From positions 8,728,001-8,792,000 of the forward strand of contig NZ_CP108088.1 in the NCBI RefSeq assembly GCF_036192275.1: DNA of 64,000 bases. Reading direction: 5' to 3'. This DNA comes from Streptomyces sp. NBC_00250. Lineage in GTDB: Bacteria; Actinomycetota; Actinomycetes; Streptomycetales; Streptomycetaceae. A program made the position numbers and the translations under genes. The notes beneath the pieces were generated by a model that was given only the letters and a program-made list of their open reading frames with translations, made no database searches and had not been told where the DNA came from. Shown here piece by piece: positions 32,879 through 41,939 of this stretch. The number at the start of each line of letters is the position of its first letter. Positions within the stretch are counted from its first letter, which is position 1.

Positions 32879-34984
32879 ATGACCGAGGTGCGAGGCAGGG
32901 CGAGGCACCGCAGGCGCCGGAAGGCGCTGGTGCTCGGTGTTCCGGCGGTGCTCGCCACGGCGGGGGTACTGGCGTACGGCACGGCCTTCGGCGTGTTCGG
33001 CGCGGACGCGCGGGCCGGGGCGGAGGCCGTGGAGGCGAAGGCCGGGGCGGCAGCGCCGGCGGCTGAGGCGCCCGTCTGGGCCCGTGCCGTCGCCGACGGG
33101 TTCGCGTCGGTCGACGCGCTGGGCCAGAAGGGAACGTACGGCGGACGGGACGGCCGGACGGTGACGGTCCGGACCCTGGCCGAGCTGGAGCGGTACGCGA
33201 CCGCCCCGGAGCCGTACGTCATCGTCGTGGCCGGAACCATCACGATGAACCCCACGGGCAAGGAGATCAAGGTCGCCTCCGACAAGACCATCGTCGGCTC
33301 GGGGACGTCCGGCCACATCGTCGGCGGCGGCTTCTTCCTCGGACAGGGCGTCCACAACGTCATCATCCGGAACCTGACGATCCGTGACGCGTACCAGGGC
33401 ATCTGGAACGACAAGGACCACGACTTCGACGCCGTCCAGATGGACGGCGCGCACCACGTGTGGATCGACCACAACGACATGCGGCACATGGCCGACGGGC
33501 TCATCGACAGCCGCAAGGACACGACGTACGTCACGGTGTCCTGGAACAGGCTCGGCAACAACAACAAGACCTTCGGCATCGGCTGGACGGAGAACGTCAC
33601 CGCCGACCTCACCATCCACCACAACTGGTTCCGCGAGACGGAGCAGCGCAACCCGTCCACCGACAACGTCGCCCACGCGCACCTCTACAACAACCTCCTC
33701 CAGGACGACCCGGGCACGAACGTCACCTCGTCGTACGGGAACTACGCGCGCGGCAGGACGCGGATGGTGCTGGAGAACAGCGTCTTCCAGGGCGTGAACA
33801 ACCCGGTCATCAAGGACGGCACGGCGGCGCTCGTACAGCGCGGCAACGTCTTCTCGGGTACGACGGGCCGCAACGAGAGCGGCGGTACGGCGTTCGACCC
33901 CCGGTCGTCCTACCCGTACACGCTCGACCCGGCGGCGGACGTGCCGGCGCTGCTCAAGTCCGGTACGGGGCCGCGTTCCTCGATCGGCACGGCGAGCACG
34001 GCGAGCCCCACGGTGGCCGCGGCGCCGACCGTCCTCACGGTGGCCAAGGACGGCAGCGGCCGGTTCACCAGCGTCCAGAAGGCCGTCGACGCGGTACCGG
34101 CCGGCAACACCTCACGCGTCGTCATCCGGGTCGCGCCCGGCGTCTACCGCGAGACGGTCAGGATCCCCTCGAACAAGCCTCAGGTCACCATCGAAGGCAC
34201 CGGCGGCAGCCGCAAGGACACCGTCATCGTCGAGGGCCACGCCTCCGGCATGACCAGGCCGGACGGCTCGGGGACGTACGGGACCGGAGGCAGCGCCACC
34301 GTCGCCGTCGAGGCCGACGACTTCCAGGCCCGCAACCTCACCGTCTCCAACGACTTCGACGAGGCCGCGAACCGGAACCTGAACGGGCACCAGGCCGTCG
34401 CCCTGCGCACGGCCGCCGACCGGGTCCTCCTCGACGGCATCATCGTCAGCGGCGACCAGGACACCCTCCTCCTCGACACCGCCGCGAAGGAACGGGTCGG
34501 CCGGGTGTACGTCACCGGGTCCTACGTGATCGGCAACGTCGACTTCGTCTTCGGGCGGGCCACGGCGGTGATCGACAGGTCGATCCTCACCCTGAAGAAG
34601 CGCTGGGACGGTACGGCGGCGGGCTATCTGACGGCGCCGAGCACCCCGGCGGGTCGCAAGGGCTTCCTGATCACCCGCTCCACCGTGAACGGCGACGTCA
34701 CCGCAGGAAGCTTCTTCCTCGGACGCCCCTGGCACGCCGGCGGAGACGCGACGCTCTCCCCGCAGGCCACGGTCCGCGAAACCGTCCTGAGCGCAGCCGT
34801 GAAGCCCACCCCCTGGTCGGACATGAGCGGCTTCTCCTGGAAGGCCGACCGCTTCGCCGAATACCGCAACACAGGCCCCGGCGCGGGCCCTTCGAACGAG
34901 AACCGCCCCCACCTGACAGCCACCCAGGCCGCCACCCAGGACACCGCCGCCTGGCTCGGCGACTGGACCCCGACGACGGGCTGA
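32879..34984 (+). CDS. Pectate lyase (PL1) fused to pectin methylesterase (CE8)
   Basis: A 701-residue secreted protein joining two pectin-degrading enzymes. A basic N-terminus with a hydrophobic segment (about 15-40) is the secretion signal. Residues about 65-360 are a right-handed beta-helix lyase: VWIDHNDMRHMADGLIDSRK, VTVSWNRLGNNNKTFGIG (calcium region) and HHNWFRETEQRNPS (catalytic Arg and Pro). Residues about 380-690 are a pectinesterase: DGSGRFTSVQKAVDAVP, NLNGHQAVALRT (Gln), SGDQDTLLLD (catalytic Asp), GNVDFVFGRATAVID (catalytic Asp) and FFLGRPWHAGG. The esterase removes methyl groups so the lyase can cut. ATG 32879 has GGAAGGA. Fusions of this order are unusual. Confidence 0.93.
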   Translation: MTEVRGRARHRRRRKALVLGVPAVLATAGVLAYGTAFGVFGADARAGAEAVEAKAGAAAPAAEAPVWARAVADGFASVDALGQKGTYGGRDGRTVTVRTLAELERYATAPEPYVIVVAGTITMNPTGKEIKVASDKTIVGSGTSGHIVGGGFFLGQGVHNVIIRNLTIRDAYQGIWNDKDHDFDAVQMDGAHHVWIDHNDMRHMADGLIDSRKDTTYVTVSWNRLGNNNKTFGIGWTENVTADLTIHHNWFRETEQRNPSTDNVAHAHLYNNLLQDDPGTNVTSSYGNYARGRTRMVLENSVFQGVNNPVIKDGTAALVQRGNVFSGTTGRNESGGTAFDPRSSYPYTLDPAADVPALLKSGTGPRSSIGTASTASPTVAAAPTVLTVAKDGSGRFTSVQKAVDAVPAGNTSRVVIRVAPGVYRETVRIPSNKPQVTIEGTGGSRKDTVIVEGHASGMTRPDGSGTYGTGGSATVAVEADDFQARNLTVSNDFDEAANRNLNGHQAVALRTAADRVLLDGIIVSGDQDTLLLDTAAKERVGRVYVTGSYVIGNVDFVFGRATAVIDRSILTLKKRWDGTAAGYLTAPSTPAGRKGFLITRSTVNGDVTAGSFFLGRPWHAGGDATLSPQATVRETVLSAAVKPTPWSDMSGFSWKADRFAEYRNTGPGAGPSNENRPHLTATQAATQDTAAWLGDWTPTTG

Positions 34985-35185
34985 CGACCGCGATTGCCCT
35001 CCTGGCGCTCGTGGTCCGGAAGCCGGCTCCTCAAGGTCCGGGTGCTTGTGGGTGGTCCACGCACCCGCGTGGCGACTCCAGCCTCGTAGGCGCCTGACCT
35101 GCCCGAACGCCCTTGCGGTCGCCATGCGATCATTCGGGGGTCCTGGGGCGGGGCCGAATCGAGTGTTCGAGGCAAGGAGTCGGGT

Positions 35186-36280
35186 GTGAACGCGGGTGGG
35201 GAGCGGGGCGGTTCGTCCGTGCCGGACGACGTGTGGGAGCAGTTCCTGAGGGACTCCGTGGAGGGCGTGGCGGACGCGCCGAAGGAGCCGTCGGCGCGGG
35301 CCCGGGTCGTCACGGAGCGACTGCGCGACGAACCGGCGGGGACCGAGGGATGGCGTACGTACACGCCGCGCCCGCCCCGGCGGAAGAAGGGCTGGTACCT
35401 GGTCGGATTCCTGGCCGCCGTGGCGCTGCTGGTCGTGGCCCTGGACCCGTGGCGGATGATCGGCTCGTCCGACACGTCCGGGCCGCCGCTCGCCCAGGAG
35501 TCGGAGCGCCCGACCGAGGCGCCGCCCGTCGAGCCGGCCCGACTCCCCACCCTCGACGAGCCGTTCAAGGGCTCGCCCGCCCTGCGCTGGGCGAACGGCA
35601 GCGCCGGGATCACGGTCCCCGCCGCCCGCGCGACCGGGTGGATGAGCAGGACGCAGGTGGAGAAGGCCCTCCGGCAGACCCGCGACTTCCTCGTCTCCTC
35701 CAACCTGGACCCGGCCGTGCTGCGTGGTGAGCGCCCCACGAAGGCGATCGCCCTGATCAACCCGCACCAGCGGGACGTCAAGGACTACCTGGCCGCCGCG
35801 TTCCGCACCCCGGGCGAGGACGACGACCCGCTCCTCCTCTTCAGCCGCTTCGACCCGTCGTACGCGCGCTTGGTGGGCGACGTGGTCAAGGCCAGGGGCC
35901 GGATCACGTACCGGGAGGGCGAGCGTGGCGCCCTCCAGGTGACCACCGACGTCACCTACGTCTATCCGGTCGTACCGGCCGAGGCCGGCAGCGACGACAT
36001 CGTGCGCACCATCGTGCGGCGCGAGGTGGTGTTGAACTGGGACGACCCGTCGAAGATCATCACCGAGCCGGGAACCTTCTCCCTCGTCTCGTACAAGGCC
36101 GACATGACCAACGGCGGGTGCGACACCCACAACGGCTACTTCACCCCGGAGTTCGGTACGGAAGGGTCGGCCGGCACAGCGACCGGCGGCGAGGCCGTGG
36201 ACCCGTACGACCGCACCACGGAGATCGCCGAAGGGACGGGGAGCACGGACGGCGGGTGCAGGACCGCGACGCGTTCCTAG
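35186..36280 (+). CDS. Membrane-anchored protein of unknown function
   Basis: A 364-residue protein. The cytoplasmic N-terminus (about 1-70) starts [21 protein letters not shown], one helix follows ([20 protein letters not shown], 69-88), then a large extracellular domain with [56 protein letters not shown] and [14 protein letters not shown]. The exterior domain ends with Gly/Thr-rich sequence. It is a conserved streptomycete type but I know no function. Start GTG 35186 has AAGGAG 7 bases upstream. Nothing clear links it to the neighbouring pectin enzyme. Confidence 0.85.
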   Translation: MNAGGERGGSSVPDDVWEQFLRDSVEGVADAPKEPSARARVVTERLRDEPAGTEGWRTYTPRPPRRKKGWYLVGFLAAVALLVVALDPWRMIGSSDTSGPPLAQESERPTEAPPVEPARLPTLDEPFKGSPALRWANGSAGITVPAARATGWMSRTQVEKALRQTRDFLVSSNLDPAVLRGERPTKAIALINPHQRDVKDYLAAAFRTPGEDDDPLLLFSRFDPSYARLVGDVVKARGRITYREGERGALQVTTDVTYVYPVVPAEAGSDDIVRTIVRREVVLNWDDPSKIITEPGTFSLVSYKADMTNGGCDTHNGYFTPEFGTEGSAGTATGGEAVDPYDRTTEIAEGTGSTDGGCRTATRS

Positions 36281-36458
36281 CCGCCGGCCCCGCTCCCACC
36301 TCCACCCCGCACACCCTTCCCTCCCCCTGGCACTTTTCCGGCTGTCGTTCCATGGTCACGGGGGCGCGTGGCGGGCACGATGGTCGCCACCACAGCGGGG
36401 CGAACCTCTCCCACCAGGAGGAGTGCGCCGACAGGAACCGGAAGGGACACGTCTCCCC

Positions 36459-37631
36459 ATGCCCCAGCACTACGGCGACTACCAGCACGAGATCTACTTC
36501 GACGGGCTCTTCGGCGTCCTCCCGACACAGCCGATGACCTTCGCCGAACTGGAGACGAAGGCGAGGGCGGCGCTCCCGCCCTCGCTGTGGTCGTACGTGG
36601 CCGGGGGCGCGGGGGACGAGTACACCCAGGAGGCCAACGTCACGGCCTTCCGCAACTGGGGACTCGTGCCGCGCATGATGGTCGGCGCCGACCGGCGCGA
36701 CCTGTCCGTCGACCTGTTCGGACTGAGGCTGCCGTCCCCGCTGTTCATGGCGCCGGTCGGGGTGATCGGGCTCTGCGCCCAGGACGGGCACGGGGACCTG
36801 GCGACCGCCCGCGCCGCCGCCCGTACCGGCGTGCCGATGATCGCGTCCACGCTCACCGTCGACCCGATGGAGGACGTCGCCGCCGAGTTCGGCGACACAC
36901 CGGGCTTCTTCCAGCTCTACACCCCCACCGACCGTGACCTCGCCGAGAGCCTCGTGCACCGTGCCGAGACGGCCGGATTCCGGGGCATCGTCGTCACGCT
37001 CGACACCTGGATCACCGGCTGGCGGCCGCGCGACCTCGCCACCAGCAACTTCCCCCAGCTGCGCGGACACGCACTCGCCAACTACACCTCCGACCCCGTC
37101 TTCCGGGCCCGCCTCGCCAAGAGCCCCGAGGAGGATCCGCGCGCCGCGGTCCTGGAGTGGGCGGGCGTCTTCGGCAAGCCGCTCGTCTGGGACGACCTGG
37201 CCTGGCTGCGCTCCCTCACCGACCTCCCGATCGTTCTCAAGGGCATCTGCCACCCCGAGGACGTCCGCCGGGCCAGGGACGGCGGCGTGGACGGCATCTA
37301 CTGCTCCAACCACGGCGGCCGCCAGGCCAACGGCGGTCTGCCCGCCCTGGACGCCCTGCCCGGCGTGGTCGCCGCGGCCGACGGACTCCCGGTGCTCTTC
37401 GACTCCGGGGTCCGCAGCGGCGCCGACGTCGTCAAGGCCCTGGCCCTCGGCGCCACGGCGGTGGGAGTCGGCCGCCCGTACGCGTACGGACTCGCCCTCG
37501 GCGGCACCGACGGCATCGTCCACGTCCTCCGCTCCCTCCTCGCCGAGGCCGACCTGATCATGGCCGTCGACGGCTACCCGACCCTCGCCGACCTCCGCGC
37601 GGACGGCGCCCTGCGCGCGGTCCGTCGGTAA
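36459..37631 (+). CDS. Alpha-hydroxy-acid oxidising flavoprotein, lactate 2-monooxygenase-like
   Basis: A 390-residue FMN-dependent enzyme of the glycolate oxidase family. It begins [20 protein letters not shown], the lead-in typical of lactate monooxygenases. FMN-binding segments are [31 protein letters not shown] and [16 protein letters not shown]. The catalytic His/Arg lie in [21 protein letters not shown], and the FMN-phosphate loop is [21 protein letters not shown]. The family oxidises L-lactate to acetate plus CO2 or to pyruvate. ATG 36459 is used. A stand-alone gene. Confidence 0.92.
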   Translation: MPQHYGDYQHEIYFDGLFGVLPTQPMTFAELETKARAALPPSLWSYVAGGAGDEYTQEANVTAFRNWGLVPRMMVGADRRDLSVDLFGLRLPSPLFMAPVGVIGLCAQDGHGDLATARAAARTGVPMIASTLTVDPMEDVAAEFGDTPGFFQLYTPTDRDLAESLVHRAETAGFRGIVVTLDTWITGWRPRDLATSNFPQLRGHALANYTSDPVFRARLAKSPEEDPRAAVLEWAGVFGKPLVWDDLAWLRSLTDLPIVLKGICHPEDVRRARDGGVDGIYCSNHGGRQANGGLPALDALPGVVAAADGLPVLFDSGVRSGADVVKALALGATAVGVGRPYAYGLALGGTDGIVHVLRSLLAEADLIMAVDGYPTLADLRADGALRAVRR

Positions 37632-37649
37632 GGGGCCAGGGCCGACCAC

Positions 37650-37737
37650 GTACAAGGGCCTGCGGAGCCTCGAAGGCATCGGCGACGGCGCCGACCGCAG
37701 GCTCGCCTTCCAGGCAGCCTTCCCGGTGCAGAGGTAA
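37650..37737 (+). pseudogene. Possible C-terminal gene remnant
   Basis: Between the convergent flavoprotein and aldo-keto reductase genes one + frame reads YKGLRSLEGIGDGADRRLAF then QAAFPVQR before a TAA at 37734-37736. It has no start and no neighbouring part. It looks like the end of a lost gene but could be chance. Confidence 0.25.
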
Positions 37738-37813
37738 CGGCGGGACGGCGCACTCGGCTTCGCCGGGCCCACCGCGCGAGTGGGCGGGTGAACGGAGTCC
37801 CCGGGGGACGGGG

Positions 37814-38638
37814 TCAGTCGAGGGTGTCGGGGTCCGGTCCGGTGCGGAGCCCGCGGTCGAGTCCACCGAGCGCGCTCATCTCCTCGTCGGAGAGGGCGAA
37901 GTCGAAGACGTCGATGTTCTCGCGGATGCGGGAGGGGGTGACGGACTTCGGGATCACGACGTTCCCGAGCTGGAGGTGCCAGCGCAGCACCACCTGGGCG
38001 GGGGACTTCCCGTGCCGGGCGGCGATGGCCACGATCGCCGGGTCGGCGAGGACGGCGCCCTGGGCCAGCGGGCTCCACGCCTCGGTGGCTATGCCGTGGG
38101 CGGTGTGCAGATGGCGGAGTTCCCGCTGCTGGAACGCCGGGTGGAGTTCGATCTGGTTGACGGCCGGCACGAGGTCGCTGCTGTCGAGCAGCCGCTTCAG
38201 GTGCGCGGGGCGGAAGTTGGAGACACCGGCGGCACGGACCCGCCCGTCGGCGACCAGGGACTCGATGGCCCGCCAGGTGTCGACGTACAGGTCACGGGCC
38301 GGAGCGGGCCAGTGGATCAGGTACAGGTCGACGTGGTCGAGGCCCAGCTTGCCGAGGCTGTCGTCGAAGGCCCGCAGGGCGGAGTCGTACCCCTGGTCGG
38401 CGTTCCAGAGCTTGGTGGTGACGAACAGTTCGTCGCGGGCGATGCCGGAGTCGGCGACCGCCCGTCCGACGCCGGCTTCGTTGCCGTAGATCGCGGCGGT
38501 ATCCAGGGAGCGGTAGCCGGCCTGGAGAGCGTGACCGACGGCGGCGGTGGTCTCGTCGTCGGGGACCTGGAAGACACCGAAGCCGAGCTGCGGGATCTCC
38601 ACGTCGTTGTTGAGCGTGACGGTGGGGAGGTGAGACAT
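37814..38638 (-). CDS. Aldo/keto reductase
   Basis: A 274-residue NADPH-dependent reductase with the full catalytic tetrad of the family: Asp/Tyr in YRSLDTAAIYGNE, Lys in LFVTTKLWNAD and His in VDLYLIHWPAP. NADPH recognition is in VVIPKSVTPSRIREN. It is of the 2,5-diketo-gluconate reductase type. ATG 38638; it is the last gene of the operon with the GlcG-like and MFS genes (spacing 120 bases and 44 bases). Confidence 0.93.
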   Translation of the reverse strand: MSHLPTVTLNNDVEIPQLGFGVFQVPDDETTAAVGHALQAGYRSLDTAAIYGNEAGVGRAVADSGIARDELFVTTKLWNADQGYDSALRAFDDSLGKLGLDHVDLYLIHWPAPARDLYVDTWRAIESLVADGRVRAAGVSNFRPAHLKRLLDSSDLVPAVNQIELHPAFQQRELRHLHTAHGIATEAWSPLAQGAVLADPAIVAIAARHGKSPAQVVLRWHLQLGNVVIPKSVTPSRIRENIDVFDFALSDEEMSALGGLDRGLRTGPDPDTLD

Positions 38639-38758
38639 GGGTGTACTGCTTTCTCACTGGTACGGGGCTGCGGCCCTGGTTCTTGTCTCTTGGTTCCTGT
38701 CCGGCTCAGAGACCGGGCTCGGGGTTCGCTCAGAGCTCGCGGCTCGTCGCTGAGTCGC

Positions 38759-39178
38759 TCAGGTGAGCGCGGCGGTGGCCGTGACCGCGAACGCGTGGTC
38801 CTGCTCCGGCGCGCCGCCGCCGACGCCGACTGCGCCGATGAGGGCGCCGTCGCGGTGGACGGGGACGCCGCCGGCGATGAACAGCAGGGGGCGGTCCAAG
38901 GCGGTGGTGAGGGAGTGGAAGGGGCCGTCGGGCTTGACCAGGTCGACGAGGTCGGCGGTGGGGGCGTTCAGCTGCAGGGCGGTGTAGGCCTTGCGGGTGC
39001 TGGTCTCCCCGGAGATGAGGACGGCGCGGTCGTCGCGGTGGAAGGCGAGGAGGTGGCCGCCCGCGTCGAGGACGGTGACGCTGACGGTGACCCCCGCGGC
39101 CTCGGCGGCGCGGCGGGCCGCGGTGAGCAGGATCTCGGCGTCCTGGGTGGTCAGCGGGGTGACGGCGGTGGCGTTCAT
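38759..39178 (-). CDS. GlcG/HbpS family heme-binding-like protein
   Basis: A 139-residue GlcG/HbpS (DUF336) protein. Typical segments are VTVLDAGGHLLAFHRDDRAV, STRKAYTALQLNAPT, LLFIAGGVPVHRDGALIGAV and GVGGGAPEQDHAFA. Members bind heme, cobalamin or other ligands and some are extracellular sensors; this one has no signal peptide. It lies between the MFS and aldo/keto reductase genes, suggesting a ligand-handling accessory for the same substrate. ATG 39178 follows a purine-rich AGAAGC stretch. Confidence 0.9.
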   Translation of the reverse strand: MNATAVTPLTTQDAEILLTAARRAAEAAGVTVSVTVLDAGGHLLAFHRDDRAVLISGETSTRKAYTALQLNAPTADLVDLVKPDGPFHSLTTALDRPLLFIAGGVPVHRDGALIGAVGVGGGAPEQDHAFAVTATAALT

Positions 39179-39222
39179 GGAGCTTCTCCTTGAGGTGATG
39201 AGTAACGGCGGGGGAGGGGAGG

Positions 39223-40419
39223 TCAGTGGTGCACGGGGACACGGGTGTCGGCGGCGCCGACGGCTTCGGCTGCGGGGGCCCGGCGCTCCAGCGCGGCGGA
39301 CCAGACGGCGAGGCCGAGAGCGGCGGCGGCGAGGACGGCGCCGACCCAGTTCGGTGCGGTGTAGCCGAGGCCGGCGGCGATGACGAGGCCGCCGAGCCAG
39401 GCGGCGAGGGCGTTGCCGAGGTTGAAGGCGCCGATGTTGACGGCGGAGGCGAGGGTCGGCGCGCCGTGAGCCTGGTCGAGGACGCGCTTCTGCAGCGGCG
39501 GGACGGTGGCGAAGCCGAGCGCTCCGACGAGGAAGATGGCGATCGCGGCGAGGATCTTGTCGTGGGCGGCCACGGTGAACAGGGCGAGGACGATCGCGAG
39601 CCCGCTCAGGGCGGAGTACAGCAGGGGCATCAGCGCGCGGTCGGCGAACCGGCCGCCGAGCAGGTTGCCGAGGAACATTCCGACGCCGAAGAGGACGAGC
39701 AGCCAGGTGACGGCGCCGTCGGAGTAGCCGGCGACCTCGGTCATCATCGGCGCGATGTAGGTGATCGCGGCGAAGACACCGCCGAAGCCCAGCACGGTCA
39801 TCGCCATGGCGAGCAGTACCTGGGGGTTGCGGAACGCCTTCAGCTCCCGGCGCAGGTGGGTGCCCTCCGGGCGGGGCATGGCGGGGACGAGCTTGGCGAT
39901 GCCGAACAGGCCGATCACCCCGAGCGCGGCGACGATCGCGAAGGTGGTGCGCCAGCCGACCGCCTGCCCGATGAAGGTGCCGAGCGGCACGCCGACAATG
40001 TTGGCGACGGTGAGGCCGGTGAACATGGTGGCGATGGCGCCGGCCTTCTTGTTCGGGGCGACGAGGCCGGCGGCGACGACGGACCCGATGCCGAAGAACG
40101 ATCCGTGCGCGAGCGAGGCGATCACCCGGCCGGTCAGCATGATCCCGAAGCTCGGGGCGATGGCGGAGAGCAGGTTGCCGACCACGAACAGGCCCATGAG
40201 CAGCATGAGCATCCGCTTGCGGCTCACCTTGTTGCCGAGGACGGTCAGCAGCGGCGCGCCGACGACGACGCCGAGCGCGTAGCCGGTGACGAGCAGGCCG
40301 GCGGTGGGGATGGACACGCCGTAATCGCCGGCGACCTCGGGCAGCAGCCCCATGACGACGAACTCGGTCGTGCCGATCCCGAAGGCCCCGACTGCCAGGG
40401 CGAGGAGTGCGAGCGGCAT
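39223..40419 (-). CDS. MFS transporter (DHA1, AraJ/Cmx-like)
   Basis: A 398-residue membrane transporter with 12 predicted helices. The start ALLALAVGAFGIGTTEFVVM and GLLPEVAGDYGVSIPTAGLL are the standard DHA1 opening with the Glu/Thr motif; motif A (GAPLLTVLGNKVSRKRMLML), and TGRVIASLAHGSFFG follow. Such proteins export drugs, sugars or arabinose-like compounds using protons. ATG 40419 follows AGAAGGGGTG. It is the first gene of the operon with GlcG and the reductase, with a recognisable promoter (40467-40496). Confidence 0.92.
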   Translation of the reverse strand: MPLALLALAVGAFGIGTTEFVVMGLLPEVAGDYGVSIPTAGLLVTGYALGVVVGAPLLTVLGNKVSRKRMLMLLMGLFVVGNLLSAIAPSFGIMLTGRVIASLAHGSFFGIGSVVAAGLVAPNKKAGAIATMFTGLTVANIVGVPLGTFIGQAVGWRTTFAIVAALGVIGLFGIAKLVPAMPRPEGTHLRRELKAFRNPQVLLAMAMTVLGFGGVFAAITYIAPMMTEVAGYSDGAVTWLLVLFGVGMFLGNLLGGRFADRALMPLLYSALSGLAIVLALFTVAAHDKILAAIAIFLVGALGFATVPPLQKRVLDQAHGAPTLASAVNIGAFNLGNALAAWLGGLVIAAGLGYTAPNWVGAVLAAAALGLAVWSAALERRAPAAEAVGAADTRVPVHH

Positions 40420-40466
40420 GGCTCACCCCTTCTGTGATTGCTTGAGCAAGCTCTTTACGTGCCTCC

Positions 40467-40496
40467 ACAATAGTTGCATGCGCGCTATAAGTGCAA
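40467..40496 (-). promoter_or_regulatory. Promoter of the MFS-GlcG-AKR operon with inverted repeat
   Basis: On the minus strand TTGCAC (40496-40491), an 18-base spacer and TATTGT (40472-40467) fit a sigma-70 promoter. The inverted repeat TTGCA (40474-40478)/TGCAA (40492-40496) overlaps it, and GATTGC recurs at 40436-40441 and 40529-40534. Likely repressor site. Confidence 0.6.
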
Positions 40497-40590
40497 TCGC
40501 AGGTAGTCCGTGTGCTCGGGATGGCGGTGATTGCATACACAGCGGGCGGTGCCGACGCTCCGGCGTCTCGGCGTGTGGTGGAGAAGTCCG

Positions 40591-40613
40591 GGCCCCGGTG
40601 CGATGCCGGGGCC
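40591..40613 (-). terminator. GC hairpin downstream of the FsR-like MFS gene
   Basis: GGCCCCGG (40591-40598) pairs with CCGGGGCC (40606-40613) across seven bases, about 94 bases after the stop of the minus-strand MFS gene. Confidence 0.55.
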
Positions 40614-40706
40614 GGTCGGCACGGCTGGCGCAGGGAAGGTGAGGCGCATTGCCAGCATGGGCTTCAGGGCCTGGCTGTCGTGGGTGTCGGCGCGGTCTGT
40701 GCAGGG

Positions 40707-41885
40707 CTACGCGCCTTGCCGTGCGGGTGCGGCGGCGGCCTGGGACTTCGGTGCGGCGGGTTCGGGCAGCGCACGGAACAGCAGCCAGCTCACGGCGGGC
40801 ATGGCGATCAGGGGTGTGAGGGCCGTCCGCAGGGAGGTGGAGTCGGCCAGGTGCCCCAGCAGGGGGCTGATGAGGCCGCCGATGCTCACGGTGAGGCCGA
40901 GGGTGACGCCGCTGGCGGTGCCGATGCGGGAGGGCAGGTAGTCCTGGCCGAGGGTGACCTGGAGGGAGAAGGGGACGTACAGGCCGGCCGAGGTGAGGGC
41001 CACGAAGAGGAACATGGCCGGGCCGGGCGCGTAGATCACTCCGGCGACGGCGACGATCGAGAGCAGGTAGGACCAGCGGGAGACACGGACGCGGTCGTAG
41101 CGGTTGGCCAGGGACCCGCCCAGGACCGAGCCGACCGCGCCGCCCAGGAACAGCAGGAACAGGGCGACGGTTCCCGCGGTGGTGCTGCCCTGCATGCGCT
41201 GTTGGGCGTAGAGAGAGATGAAGGTGCTCAGGCCGGTGAAGACGACGGAGCGGAAGACGACCGCCAGGGACAGCTTCACGAACGAGGCCACATCGTCGGC
41301 GTCCTGGGGTGCCGACGCCTTGGACGTGTCGGCATCAGGCCGGGCGAGCATCCGGAGCACGGGCACGCACAGGGCGGCGCCGACGAGCGCGGGCAGGACC
41401 AGGACCGGTGTCCAGCGCAGCGAGCCGTGCCCGATCGCGGCCGCCACCATGATCGGGGCGAGCGCGAAGCCGATGTTGCCGCCGAGGGAGAACCAGCCCA
41501 TCGCACTGTGGCTGCCCCGGCTGGCCAACCGGGCCACGCGGGCGGACTCCGGGTGGTAGGCGGCCACGCCGATCCCGGAAACGGCGACGAAGAACAGGGT
41601 GAGTCCGTAGGAGCCGTTCAGGCCGCTCAGCGCGATGCCCACACCGCTCAGCACGGTGCTTACCGGCAGCAGCCACGGCATCGCCCACCGGTCGGTGAGC
41701 GCGCCGAACACCGGCTGCGCCACCGACGACAGCAGGGACGCGGCCAGCACGATGCCGGAGGCCACCGCGTAGGTGTAGTCCCGTTCGGCCACGAAGAACG
41801 GGATCAGCGCCGCGACGGCGCCCTGGTAGATGTCGACGCAGGCGTGCCCCACGGCCAGCAGGGAGATCGATGTATTTCTTCGCAC
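40707..41885 (-). CDS. MFS transporter, fosmidomycin-resistance (FsR) type
   Basis: A 392-residue 12-helix exporter. The opening SISLLAVGHACVDIYQGAVA and ALIPFFVAERDYTYAVASGI, then PVFGALTDRWAMPW (motif A-like) and GIGVAAYHPESARVARLAS are those of the FsR/MFS family used against drugs and organic acids. GTG 41885 has no strong ribosome site; the longer in-frame region before it is clearly non-coding. It is divergent from the AraC regulator with only 54 bases between the starts, so the regulator probably controls it. Confidence 0.9.
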   Translation of the reverse strand: MRRNTSISLLAVGHACVDIYQGAVAALIPFFVAERDYTYAVASGIVLAASLLSSVAQPVFGALTDRWAMPWLLPVSTVLSGVGIALSGLNGSYGLTLFFVAVSGIGVAAYHPESARVARLASRGSHSAMGWFSLGGNIGFALAPIMVAAAIGHGSLRWTPVLVLPALVGAALCVPVLRMLARPDADTSKASAPQDADDVASFVKLSLAVVFRSVVFTGLSTFISLYAQQRMQGSTTAGTVALFLLFLGGAVGSVLGGSLANRYDRVRVSRWSYLLSIVAVAGVIYAPGPAMFLFVALTSAGLYVPFSLQVTLGQDYLPSRIGTASGVTLGLTVSIGGLISPLLGHLADSTSLRTALTPLIAMPAVSWLLFRALPEPAAPKSQAAAAPARQGA

Positions 41886-41939
41886 CCGGCCATGCTGGGT
41901 GAAGCGACCGCTGTCGCGCTTTCGATAGATTGCCAAGCG

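Noticed and set aside
34112..36130. 672-codon minus-strand frame
   Set aside because: Antisense of the pectinesterase domain and of the anchored protein; no fold-like hydrophobic pattern.
37157..39193. 678-codon plus frame
   Set aside because: Overlaps three confidently called genes on the opposite strand or in another frame; composition typical of antisense high-GC DNA.
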